From NCBI GenBank assembly GCA_023458035.1, contig JAEXAX010000032.1, positions 1-64,000 on the forward strand: 64,000 nt of DNA, read 5' to 3'. The notes below the pieces were generated by a model. It was not told the DNA's origin. It saw nothing but the letters and a program-made list of their open reading frames with translations, and made no database searches. This stretch comes from Bacillota bacterium. GTDB taxonomy: Bacteria > Bacillota > Clostridia > Lachnospirales > Lachnospiraceae. Both the position numbers and the translations under genes were made by a program. Positions 7,505-14,967 of the stretch are shown here, in pieces (the first letter of the stretch is position 1; each line of letters begins with the position of its first letter).

Positions 7505-8821
7505 TTATTCCTGGGAAATCTTGGAATTCATCATTTCTGTAACAGCCTTGCAGGCGTCCTCGATCGAAACCTGGCCGTTCCATGCCTTGGTCAGTTCATC
7601 GGTGATACCCTGTTCCCAGGTTACGGTAGCATTGGTATGCGGACGGATCTGCAGGTCGCCATTCATAGCATCAAGATACGGCTTTAGGTTGAAAAGATTC
7701 GTATTATTGACCCAAGTTGAGGATACGCCCTCATAGGCGGACATGGTGATACCGAGCTTGGCCTGTTTTTCCTGATTCTCCTTGCTGCCTAACCATTCGA
7801 TCAGGGCAAAGGCTTCATCCGGCATTTTGGTATTGGCAGCGGCGGCCCAGCCCAGCCCATTGTAAATGGAAACGGATTTTCCGGTCTTGGCATCCTTTGG
7901 CAGACGGGCCACATCAGCATTCTTGGTCAGGTATTCATTGGCTTTGAACGGAGAAACCATCCACGAGCCCTGGCTGATCATGGCTACCTTGCCGGACTGG
8001 AAGAGAACCTCCGGTCTGGTTTCGGCCATTACATTGGCCGCAGGCATAACTTCTTTTCTCAGTTTATCAACAAACTGCATGGCCTCGACGGTTTCCTTCT
8101 GATCGAAGCCGGATTTTTTGTCATCGGTCAGAACGGTTCCGCCGTGCGAGTAAACGATATTCATCCATCCATCCTGGTTATTGGACGGATTCATGGCATA
8201 GCCGTACTGGCTGCCGTCTGCTTTGGTCAGCTTCTTGGCGGTTTCGTAGAATTCATCCCAGGTCCAGCTGCCATCAGGATACTTCAGACCGGCGGCGTCA
8301 AACATGGCCTTGTTATACCACACGGCGATTGTGTCGATATCCTTCGGTACCGCATAGGACTTTCCGTCAAAGGTATATAGATCCTTCAGGGTGGACGGGA
8401 ATTTATTCATTTCCAGCTTTTTGCTGGCCTTGATGCGATCGGTCAGATCAAGCAGCATGTTATTGGACATATACTTAACGGATTCATTGGAATGCATCCA
8501 GAAAACATCCGGTAATTCGCCGCCGGTGGCGCCGGCTTCGAGTAAGGTCCAGTAGTTATCCCAGTCAACGACCTGTAGCTTGGCTTTGATACCGGTAGCG
8601 GCAGTAAAGTCGTTGATAATTTCCTGCAGTCCGGGCTGCTGGCCGGAATCCCAGATCGTGACTGTCAGCTCCTTGGCAGAGCCGCCGGTAGCAGACTTGG
8701 TCGAGCCGGTGGTAGACTTGGTAGATGAGCCGCCCCTTGCTCCACAGGCAGCCAGACTGCCGACAACCATGGCTGCGGCCAGTGAAGCGGATAACCATTT
8801 GCTTAATTTTTTTGCATTCAT
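7505..8821 (-). CDS. Sugar ABC transporter substrate-binding lipoprotein (CUT1)
   Basis: The 438-aa protein is exported and lipid-anchored: residues 1-25 form a signal peptide ending in LAAC, with Cys26 as the lipidation site, followed by a Ser/Gly/Thr-rich linker. The mature part is a family 1 solute-binding protein (VTIWDSGQQPGLQEIINDF; later DVFWMHSN and YNGLGWAAAANTK). It captures an oligosaccharide and delivers it to the two permeases encoded downstream. The second ATG (8821) is chosen because AGGAGG lies 6 nt upstream of it; the ATG at 8824 would be too close, and an upstream ORF extension to 8941 lacks a ribosome binding site and would bury the signal peptide. Confidence 0.95.
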   Translation of the reverse strand: MNAKKLSKWLSASLAAAMVVGSLAACGARGGSSTKSTTGSTKSATGGSAKELTVTIWDSGQQPGLQEIINDFTAATGIKAKLQVVDWDNYWTLLEAGATGGELPDVFWMHSNESVKYMSNNMLLDLTDRIKASKKLEMNKFPSTLKDLYTFDGKSYAVPKDIDTIAVWYNKAMFDAAGLKYPDGSWTWDEFYETAKKLTKADGSQYGYAMNPSNNQDGWMNIVYSHGGTVLTDDKKSGFDQKETVEAMQFVDKLRKEVMPAANVMAETRPEVLFQSGKVAMISQGSWMVSPFKANEYLTKNADVARLPKDAKTGKSVSIYNGLGWAAAANTKMPDEAFALIEWLGSKENQEKQAKLGITMSAYEGVSSTWVNNTNLFNLKPYLDAMNGDLQIRPHTNATVTWEQGITDELTKAWNGQVSIEDACKAVTEMMNSKISQE

Positions 8822-8913
8822 CATACATCCTCCTATGAAAATTTTTTCAGTGACGTTTTCAATACATTCATTGTAAAGGTGAATATGCAAAAAAGAAATG
8901 GAAAAATGCAAAC

Positions 8914-8941
8914 ATTTTATGGCTTTTTTTATATTGCACAA
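8914..8941 (-). promoter_or_regulatory. Weak candidate promoter for the leftward sugar operon
   Basis: Read leftward, TTGTGC (8936-8941), a 16-nt spacer and TAAAAT (8914-8919) precede the binding-protein gene by about 90 nt. The -35 match is poor, which suits an activator-dependent promoter in an AraC-controlled operon. The divergent AraC promoter lies 14 bp away. Confidence 0.3.
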
Positions 8942-8954
8942 AGTATGAATTATA

Positions 8955-8983
8955 TGGAAAAATCATCGAAATTCGAGTATAAT
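8955..8983 (+). promoter_or_regulatory. Candidate promoter for the rightward AraC regulator
   Basis: TGGAAA (8955-8960), a 17-nt spacer and a perfect TATAAT (8978-8983) lie about 90 nt before the start at 9072. Confidence 0.6.
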
Positions 8984-9071
8984 ACAGTAAGCATAAAACA
9001 CGTTAAAAGATAATTGTTATTCAGAGGATTTACTGATCATCATAAGATAATACTGATAAGAGGGAGATAAG

Positions 9072-9980
9072 ATGGAGCATATTATATATACCGAGGATGC
9101 AGTGTACCGCTGTTTGGAAAATCTGCGAGAAACGGCGCTTGATATGTTTCTGGTCCATACCGGAAAGGAGCATTGTAAGGAAAAACACACATATACCGGC
9201 TCCCGCACCGAATACATCATTCATTTTGTGTTATCCGGCAAGGGGAGTTACTCGGTGAACGGTCGAACCTGGGAACTGTCAGCCGGGCAGATGTTTATTA
9301 TTTATCCGGGACAGGTGGTGATATACCGGGCGGATGAAGCTGATCCCTGGGTTTACGCCTGGATCGGCTTTGACGGGATTAAGACGGAGGCTATCATCAG
9401 TCGATGCGGCTTCAGTCGAACGGTGTTGGTGCGCGACTATGCCTCGCCGGAGGAGTTGGAGCGGAAACGGCAAATGATACTCGGTCATATAAACGCCATG
9501 CTGGATGCCAAACAGCTGACCTTTGCAAATGATCTGAAACGGCGCGCTTCCCTGATGCTGTTATTTGCCGATCTGATAGACGACCATGATCGCCGGGTCG
9601 AAGAAGACCGGGTAGCTCGTTATGATTACTCGGCAAATGTTTACGTCGAACATGCTATAGATTTCATCAAATGTCATTATCAGGAGAGTATCAATGTAGG
9701 AGAGGTGGCGGAGCATATCGGTATCAGTAGAAATTACCTGAATCAGGTTTTTCAGAAGGAGCTGGGAGTTTCGATCCAGAAATTTCTGATTGATTTTCGC
9801 CTGCATAAGGCGGCCAGCCTGCTGCTGGATACGTCCAATTCGGTCGGAGATATCGGAAAATGGGTCGGCTACGGAGATCAGCTGGCATTTTCCAAAGCTT
9901 TTAAGAAGAAATTCGGTGTCAGCCCGAAGTTTTTCCGAACCAGGCAGGAAACAGTGCTGGAATATGATCATAAGCTGTGA
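9072..9980 (+). CDS. AraC-family transcriptional regulator
   Basis: This 302-aa regulator has an N-terminal cupin ligand domain (HFVLSGKGSYSVNGRTWELS and MFIIYPGQVVIYRADE) and a C-terminal AraC double helix-turn-helix (about residues 195-295, INVGEVAEHIGISRNYLNQV; SVGDIGKWVGYGDQLAFSKAF). It is divergent from the sugar ABC operon and lies 50 nt upstream of the GH2 gene, so it likely activates one or both in response to the sugar. GGGAG precedes ATG 9072 by about 6 nt. It resembles the AraC protein at 4098-4952 in layout and ligand-domain motifs, so the two may be paralogues. Confidence 0.93.
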   Translation: MEHIIYTEDAVYRCLENLRETALDMFLVHTGKEHCKEKHTYTGSRTEYIIHFVLSGKGSYSVNGRTWELSAGQMFIIYPGQVVIYRADEADPWVYAWIGFDGIKTEAIISRCGFSRTVLVRDYASPEELERKRQMILGHINAMLDAKQLTFANDLKRRASLMLLFADLIDDHDRRVEEDRVARYDYSANVYVEHAIDFIKCHYQESINVGEVAEHIGISRNYLNQVFQKELGVSIQKFLIDFRLHKAASLLLDTSNSVGDIGKWVGYGDQLAFSKAFKKKFGVSPKFFRTRQETVLEYDHKL

Positions 9981-10030
9981 ATCGGTCAAATAGCCGGATC
10001 AATACGCAATATAGTATGAGGAGAGAAAAA

Positions 10031-12433
10031 ATGAAAATTGCATGGAATCGGGAATGGGAGTTTACCCCGACCTTTTCGGCCGAGTTTTTGGCCGGAAAAG
10101 CAGAAGCAGCAGAGGTGCAGACTGTCGAGCTGCCGCACAGCGGCGTGGAAACGCCGTTTCATTATTTTGACGAAGGAATCTATCAAATGGTGGCCGGCTA
10201 TCGCAAGACCTTGTTTGCGCCGGAAGACTGGCAGGATAAGACCGTTCTTCTGACAGTCGGCGGCGCCGCTCATGACAGCAAACTATATGTCAACGGAAAG
10301 TCGGTATATAGACATCATTGCGGCTATACCGCCTTTACCTGCGATATACAGCCATTTTTGAAGCTTGGAGAGGAGAATCTGATCGTTCTGCGGGTAGACA
10401 GCCGGGAAGAGCTGCCGATTCCGCCGTTTGGTTTTGTGATCGACTACATGACCTACTGCGGACTGTACCGCGAGGTCAATCTGGATATTCGGCCGCAAAC
10501 CTACATTAAGGATATTTTTGTGCATGGTATTCCGACAGCCGAGGGCGGCTGTCTGGAAGCAGAGGTGACGCTGAAATCGTTTGAGACAGCTGTCGCCGGA
10601 AGTCTGCACCTTCAATTGACCGAGCTTGGCAGCGGCCGAGTTATCGAGCTGGGAGAAATGCCGGTAACGGAGTCGGTTTTCCGACAGCGGTATACGGTGG
10701 CCGGGGTGACGGCCTGGAGCATAAAGCAGCCGCAGCGTTATCGGCTGACCGTTGTCTATATGCCGGCAGAGGGAAGCGAAAAAACGTTGGTGGATCGGGA
10801 CAGCGTCATCTTCGGTTTTAGAAGTGCTGTTTTCCAAAAGGACGGCTTTTATCTAAACGGACAGAAGCTGCGCCTGCGTGGACTGAATCGTCATCAGAGC
10901 TACCCGTATGTCGGCTATGCCATGCCGGCTTCCATGCAGGCCTACGATGCGGATATCCTGAAATACGAGCTTGGCCTAAACGCGGTGCGCACCTCGCATT
11001 ATCCGCAGTCTCAGCATTTTATTGATCGTTGTGATGAAATCGGGCTGCTGGTCGTGACGGAAATCCCCGGCTGGCAGCATATCGGTGATGAGGCATGGCA
11101 GGAGCAGGCGGTGATCAATACCCGAGATATGGTATTGCAATATCGTAACCATCCGTCTATTATCCTCTGGGGTACCAGGATCAATGAGTCGGCCGACCAT
11201 GATGACTTTTATGCCAGAACCAATGCCATGGCCAAGTCTTTGGATTCCAGTCGGGCTACCGGTGGCGTGCGAGCCCACGCCGGAAGCTCGTTGCTGGAGG
11301 ATGTGTATACCTTCAATGATTTTATTCATGACGGCCGGGCGCCGGGCTGCCGAACGAAGGCAGAGGTGACCTCGGATATGGGAAAGGCCTATCTGGTGAC
11401 CGAATATAACGGTCACATGTATCCGACCAAGACCTTTGTGGATGAAAGACAGCGAACCGAGCATGCCCTTCGACACGCCAGAGTATTGGAGGCGATCGCG
11501 GCCGAAGAGGAGATTGCCGGCAGCTTCGGCTGGTGTATGTTTGATTACAATACACACCGGGATTTCGGCAGCGGTGACCGTATCTGTTACCATGGGGTGA
11601 TGGATATGTTTAGAAACGCCAAGCCGGCGGCAGCCATTTATGCCGCGCAGCAGGAAGAACGCCCGGTGCTGGAGCTGTCCGCCTCCATGGACATCGGTGA
11701 ATGTCCGGGCTGCTACCGGGGAGAGATTTATCTTTATTCAAATGCACCGGAAATTCAAATGTACAAAAAAGATCGTTTTATTAAGTCCTATACGCAGGCG
11801 GATTCGCCATTTACTCATCTGACTCACGGTCCGATCATTGTCGATGACATGATCGGAGAAACCATGCGCGAGGCTGAAGGAATGGATGAGGAACAGGCCG
11901 AAAAGGTAAAAAAGATCTTAAACGGTGTGGCCAGCTACGGTTTTAATCAGCTGCCGGAGGAGATCAAGGCATTGATAGAACCGGTGGAGCAGCAGTATGG
12001 CATCGGGGCGGTTCGTCGTCAGGAGCTGTACAATCGGTATGTCGGAGATTGGGGCAATGAGGCTTTGTGTTACACCTTTAAAGCGGTTCGCGACGGGCAG
12101 GTGGTGGCCGAGATGACCAAAGAGGCTATTATGAGCCTGGCTCTGAAGTCAGATGTTTCTCATACCGAACTTCGGGAGGGTGATACCTATGATGTGGCGG
12201 CAGTACGCATCCGCACAGTCGATCAGAACGGTAACCGGGTTTATTATTATCAGGAACCGGTCTTCTTTGAAACAGAGGGTGTGATCGAACTGATCGGACC
12301 GGCGGTGACATCATTAAAAGGCGGTATGATCGGCACATATGTAAGAACTGTCGGGCAGGTCGGAGAAGGTTTGCTGCGCATTCGTACAGCCCAGACGGAA
12401 GCGGTAGAGATTCGTTTCAGTGTGTGCTTGTAA
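10031..12433 (+). CDS. Glycoside hydrolase family 2 beta-galactosidase-like enzyme
   Basis: The 800-aa cytoplasmic enzyme has the GH2 order: N-terminal jelly-roll sugar-binding domain (VNGKSVYRHHCGYTAFTCDI), an immunoglobulin-like domain, and a barrel with RLRGLNRHQSYPYVGYA and VRTSHYPQS. The acid/base is Glu386 in WGTRINE and the nucleophile Glu458 in LVTEYNG. After about residue 620 come further beta-rich domains. The NxKG signature of beta-glucuronidases is not seen, so beta-galactosidase is the better guess, but the exact sugar cannot be fixed. ATG 10031 has GAGGAG 7 nt upstream; the longer ORF from 9977 would overlap the AraC gene and lacks such a site. Confidence 0.88.
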   Translation: MKIAWNREWEFTPTFSAEFLAGKAEAAEVQTVELPHSGVETPFHYFDEGIYQMVAGYRKTLFAPEDWQDKTVLLTVGGAAHDSKLYVNGKSVYRHHCGYTAFTCDIQPFLKLGEENLIVLRVDSREELPIPPFGFVIDYMTYCGLYREVNLDIRPQTYIKDIFVHGIPTAEGGCLEAEVTLKSFETAVAGSLHLQLTELGSGRVIELGEMPVTESVFRQRYTVAGVTAWSIKQPQRYRLTVVYMPAEGSEKTLVDRDSVIFGFRSAVFQKDGFYLNGQKLRLRGLNRHQSYPYVGYAMPASMQAYDADILKYELGLNAVRTSHYPQSQHFIDRCDEIGLLVVTEIPGWQHIGDEAWQEQAVINTRDMVLQYRNHPSIILWGTRINESADHDDFYARTNAMAKSLDSSRATGGVRAHAGSSLLEDVYTFNDFIHDGRAPGCRTKAEVTSDMGKAYLVTEYNGHMYPTKTFVDERQRTEHALRHARVLEAIAAEEEIAGSFGWCMFDYNTHRDFGSGDRICYHGVMDMFRNAKPAAAIYAAQQEERPVLELSASMDIGECPGCYRGEIYLYSNAPEIQMYKKDRFIKSYTQADSPFTHLTHGPIIVDDMIGETMREAEGMDEEQAEKVKKILNGVASYGFNQLPEEIKALIEPVEQQYGIGAVRRQELYNRYVGDWGNEALCYTFKAVRDGQVVAEMTKEAIMSLALKSDVSHTELREGDTYDVAAVRIRTVDQNGNRVYYYQEPVFFETEGVIELIGPAVTSLKGGMIGTYVRTVGQVGEGLLRIRTAQTEAVEIRFSVCL

Positions 12434-12456
12434 ACAATTTGATTTTACACTATAAT
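12428..12456 (+). promoter_or_regulatory. Promoter of glyA
   Basis: TTGTAA (12428-12433), which includes the stop codon of the GH2 gene, is followed after exactly 17 nt by TATAAT (12451-12456). The glyA start is 46 nt further, with GGGGAG before it. No glycine riboswitch or other leader structure fits in this space. Confidence 0.75.
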
Positions 12457-12502
12457 AGTCGGGTAACGAAAGTTTCTTTCATAATAAAAAGGGGAGATCA
12501 AT

Positions 12503-13744
12503 ATGTATTCATTTGATACGATTTTAGAACGCGATCCGCAGATGGCCGATGTCATCCGAGACGAACAGACCAGACAGAACTCTCATATCGAGCTGATTGC
12601 TTCGGAAAATTGGGTTTCAAAGGCAGTCATGGCGGCAATGGGTACGATTTTGACCAATAAATATGCCGAGGGCTATCCGGCAAAACGTTACTATGGCGGT
12701 TGTGAAGTGGTGGACAGAGCTGAGGCTCTGGCCATCGAGCGAGCCAAAAAGCTGTTTGGCTGTGAATATGCGAATGTTCAACCGCATTCCGGCGCACAGG
12801 CCAATATGGCCGTGTTCTTTGCCATGCTGCAGCCGGGAGATAAGGTATTGGGCATGAATCTGGCTCATGGCGGGCATCTGACGCATGGCAGTCCGGTAAA
12901 CTTTTCCGGCAGCTACTTTACCATTATTCCGTATGGTGTGAATGATGAGGGGCGCATTGATTATGATGCCCTGGAAGAGTTGGCAGTGGCCGAGAAGCCG
13001 AAAATGATCATTGCCGGCGCCAGCGCTTATGCCAGAGGAATCGACTTTAAACGCTTCCGCGAGATCGCAGATCGTATCGGCGCATATCTGATGGTTGATA
13101 TGGCTCATATAGCCGGTCTGGTGGCTGCAGGAGAGCATATGTCGCCGATTCCGTATGCTCACGTGACGACAACCACTACTCATAAGACCCTGCGTGGGCC
13201 GCGCGGCGGTATGATTCTGTCCAGTCAGGCGGTGGCCGATCAGTTTAATTTTAATAAAGCGGTATTTCCGGGTATCCAGGGCGGTCCGTTGATGCATGTG
13301 ATTGCAGCTAAGGGTATCAGTTTCCTGGAGGCTTTACAGCCGGAATTTAAGACCTATCAGCATCAGGTGGTATTAAATGCCAAAGCATTGGCCGACGCTT
13401 TACTCGAGGAAGGATTCTCATTGGTTTCCGGCGGTACCGACAATCATCTGATTTTAGTAGATCTGAAAGACAGTGAGTTGACCGGAAAGGAACTGGAAAA
13501 GCTGTTGGATGAGGCAAATATTACCTGTAATAAGAACTCGGTTCCGAATGATCCGCGTTCTCCGTTTGTGACCAGCGGTATCCGTCTGGGAACTCCGGCG
13601 GTGACCACCAGAGGCATGAAAGAGGAGGATATGAAGGTGATAGCCAGAGCAATCGCCGTCGTGGCAGCTAAAAAAGAGGGCTCCATTGAAGAGGCTCGGC
13701 GTTTAGTGGCCGGCTTAACGGCCAAATATCCGCTTGAACAGTAA
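12503..13744 (+). CDS. glyA: Serine hydroxymethyltransferase
   Basis: This 413-aa cytoplasmic PLP enzyme interconverts serine and glycine while loading one-carbon units on tetrahydrofolate. The family marks are all present: IELIASENWVSKAVM, NKYAEGYPAKRYYGGCE, the YAHVTTTTTHKTLRGPRGG segment with the PLP lysine Lys228, and the C-terminal RLGTPAVTTRGM. Length is standard. It has its own promoter overlapping the end of the GH2 gene and its own terminator, so it is a single-gene unit unrelated to the sugar locus. Confidence 0.98.
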   Translation: MYSFDTILERDPQMADVIRDEQTRQNSHIELIASENWVSKAVMAAMGTILTNKYAEGYPAKRYYGGCEVVDRAEALAIERAKKLFGCEYANVQPHSGAQANMAVFFAMLQPGDKVLGMNLAHGGHLTHGSPVNFSGSYFTIIPYGVNDEGRIDYDALEELAVAEKPKMIIAGASAYARGIDFKRFREIADRIGAYLMVDMAHIAGLVAAGEHMSPIPYAHVTTTTTHKTLRGPRGGMILSSQAVADQFNFNKAVFPGIQGGPLMHVIAAKGISFLEALQPEFKTYQHQVVLNAKALADALLEEGFSLVSGGTDNHLILVDLKDSELTGKELEKLLDEANITCNKNSVPNDPRSPFVTSGIRLGTPAVTTRGMKEEDMKVIARAIAVVAAKKEGSIEEARRLVAGLTAKYPLEQ

Positions 13745-13781
13745 GGGGCCTGCCTGGGAAGAGCAATAGAAAAAAAGTGAC

Positions 13782-13814
13782 AAAAGTGGTAAAGCCGGTC
13801 TTTGCCACTTTTCT
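13782..13814 (+). terminator. Intrinsic terminator of glyA
   Basis: Positions 13782-13794 pair with 13800-13812 over 13 bp with one G-T wobble and a 5-nt loop. The T-rich downstream arm ends the transcript. Confidence 0.75.
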
Positions 13815-13854
13815 TTTCAATGTACAATACAGACTCGTTTTTGGAGGAAAAATT

Positions 13855-14967
13855 ATGAAGATGATGCACTTGGCCGATCTGCACATCGGGAAAGTGGTAA
13901 ACGGATATTCCATGCTGGAGGAGCAGACAGCGGTGCTACAACAGGTGGCTGCTTTGTTGGAGCGTGAACAGATTCGTCATCTGTTACTGGCCGGTGATAT
14001 TTATGACAGTCCTCAGCCTTCACAGGCGGCTGTAGAATTATTTGATCAATGGATCAACAGCCTGCGTCGAATCGGGGTTCGTCTGTATTTGATCAGCGGT
14101 AATCACGACTCTATGCGTCGTCTGTCATTCGGAGAACAGAGCTTTCAAAAAAACGAGATTGAGATATCGCCATATTTTACAGGAAAGCTGAAAACGGTGA
14201 TGGCAGAAGAAGACGGCGTGCGGGTGGCCGTTACTTTGATGCCCTACCTGAAACCGGCTCTGGTACGGCCCTATATTGCGGAAACGGTCGAGAGCTACGA
14301 AGATGCCGTTCGTCTGACTCTGGCCGCTAATCCGCCGCAGCCGGATTGCTTTAATCTGCTGGTGGCTCATCAGTTTGTGACCGGCGCGAGAACCTGTGAA
14401 TCGGAAGAGCTGGTCATTGGTGGCAGTGAAAATATTTCGGTTGAGCTGTTTGCGGCCTATGACTATGTCGCCCTCGGTCACTTGCATGAGGGGCAGTCGG
14501 TCGGCGGACGGGCGACAGTCCGTTATGCCGGCAGTCCGCTGAAATATTCCTTTTCCGAGGTCGATCATCGGAAATCAGCCACTGTTTTGACCTGGACGCC
14601 GGACGGAGTGCAGATTGATACCATACCGCTTGTGCCGGTTCATGATCTGGCAGAGCTGACAGGACTGTTTGCCGAATTGATGGAGCGTCGGGTGCCGGAC
14701 CCGGAAGCCTATATGCGTATCGTATTACGGGATGAAACAGAGATCCCGCAGGCCTTAAGTCGCTTGAGGACGGTATTTCCGAATATTATGCGGCTGGAAT
14801 ACAGCCGCAGCACGTCTGCACAGAGTGAGCTGCCTGAATTTGCAGGACAGGCGGCACCGGATGTGCTGGAGGTCTTCGGACAGTTGTACCAAAGACAGAT
14901 GGGAGCTGAACTGACGGAGCAGCAGAAACAACTGATAAAAGAATTGGCAGAGGAGGATGAACAATGA
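13855..14967 (+). CDS. sbcD: Exonuclease subunit SbcD
   Basis: The 370-aa protein is the nuclease half of the SbcCD (Mre11-Rad50-like) complex, which cuts DNA hairpins and protein-blocked ends. Metallophosphoesterase motifs are in order: HLADLHIGK (Asp8, His10), AGDIYD, SGNHDS and, further on, VALGHLHEGQ. ATG 13855 is used because GGAGG precedes it by 7 nt; the longer reading frame from 13777 would run through the glyA terminator. The stop overlaps the sbcC start (ATGA), so the two subunits are coupled in translation. Confidence 0.95.
   Translation: MKMMHLADLHIGKVVNGYSMLEEQTAVLQQVAALLEREQIRHLLLAGDIYDSPQPSQAAVELFDQWINSLRRIGVRLYLISGNHDSMRRLSFGEQSFQKNEIEISPYFTGKLKTVMAEEDGVRVAVTLMPYLKPALVRPYIAETVESYEDAVRLTLAANPPQPDCFNLLVAHQFVTGARTCESEELVIGGSENISVELFAAYDYVALGHLHEGQSVGGRATVRYAGSPLKYSFSEVDHRKSATVLTWTPDGVQIDTIPLVPVHDLAELTGLFAELMERRVPDPEAYMRIVLRDETEIPQALSRLRTVFPNIMRLEYSRSTSAQSELPEFAGQAAPDVLEVFGQLYQRQMGAELTEQQKQLIKELAEEDEQ

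Noticed and set aside
8848..8862. Catabolite-repression (cre) site near the binding-protein gene
   Set aside because: Read leftward, the half TTGAAAACG fits but the other half mismatches the consensus at three positions.
12434..12502. Glycine or other riboswitch before glyA
   Set aside because: The 69-nt leader contains only a promoter and ribosome binding site.
12617..13297. Open frame of 226 codons on the minus strand within glyA
   Set aside because: Shadow of a conserved gene; no domain or start signal.
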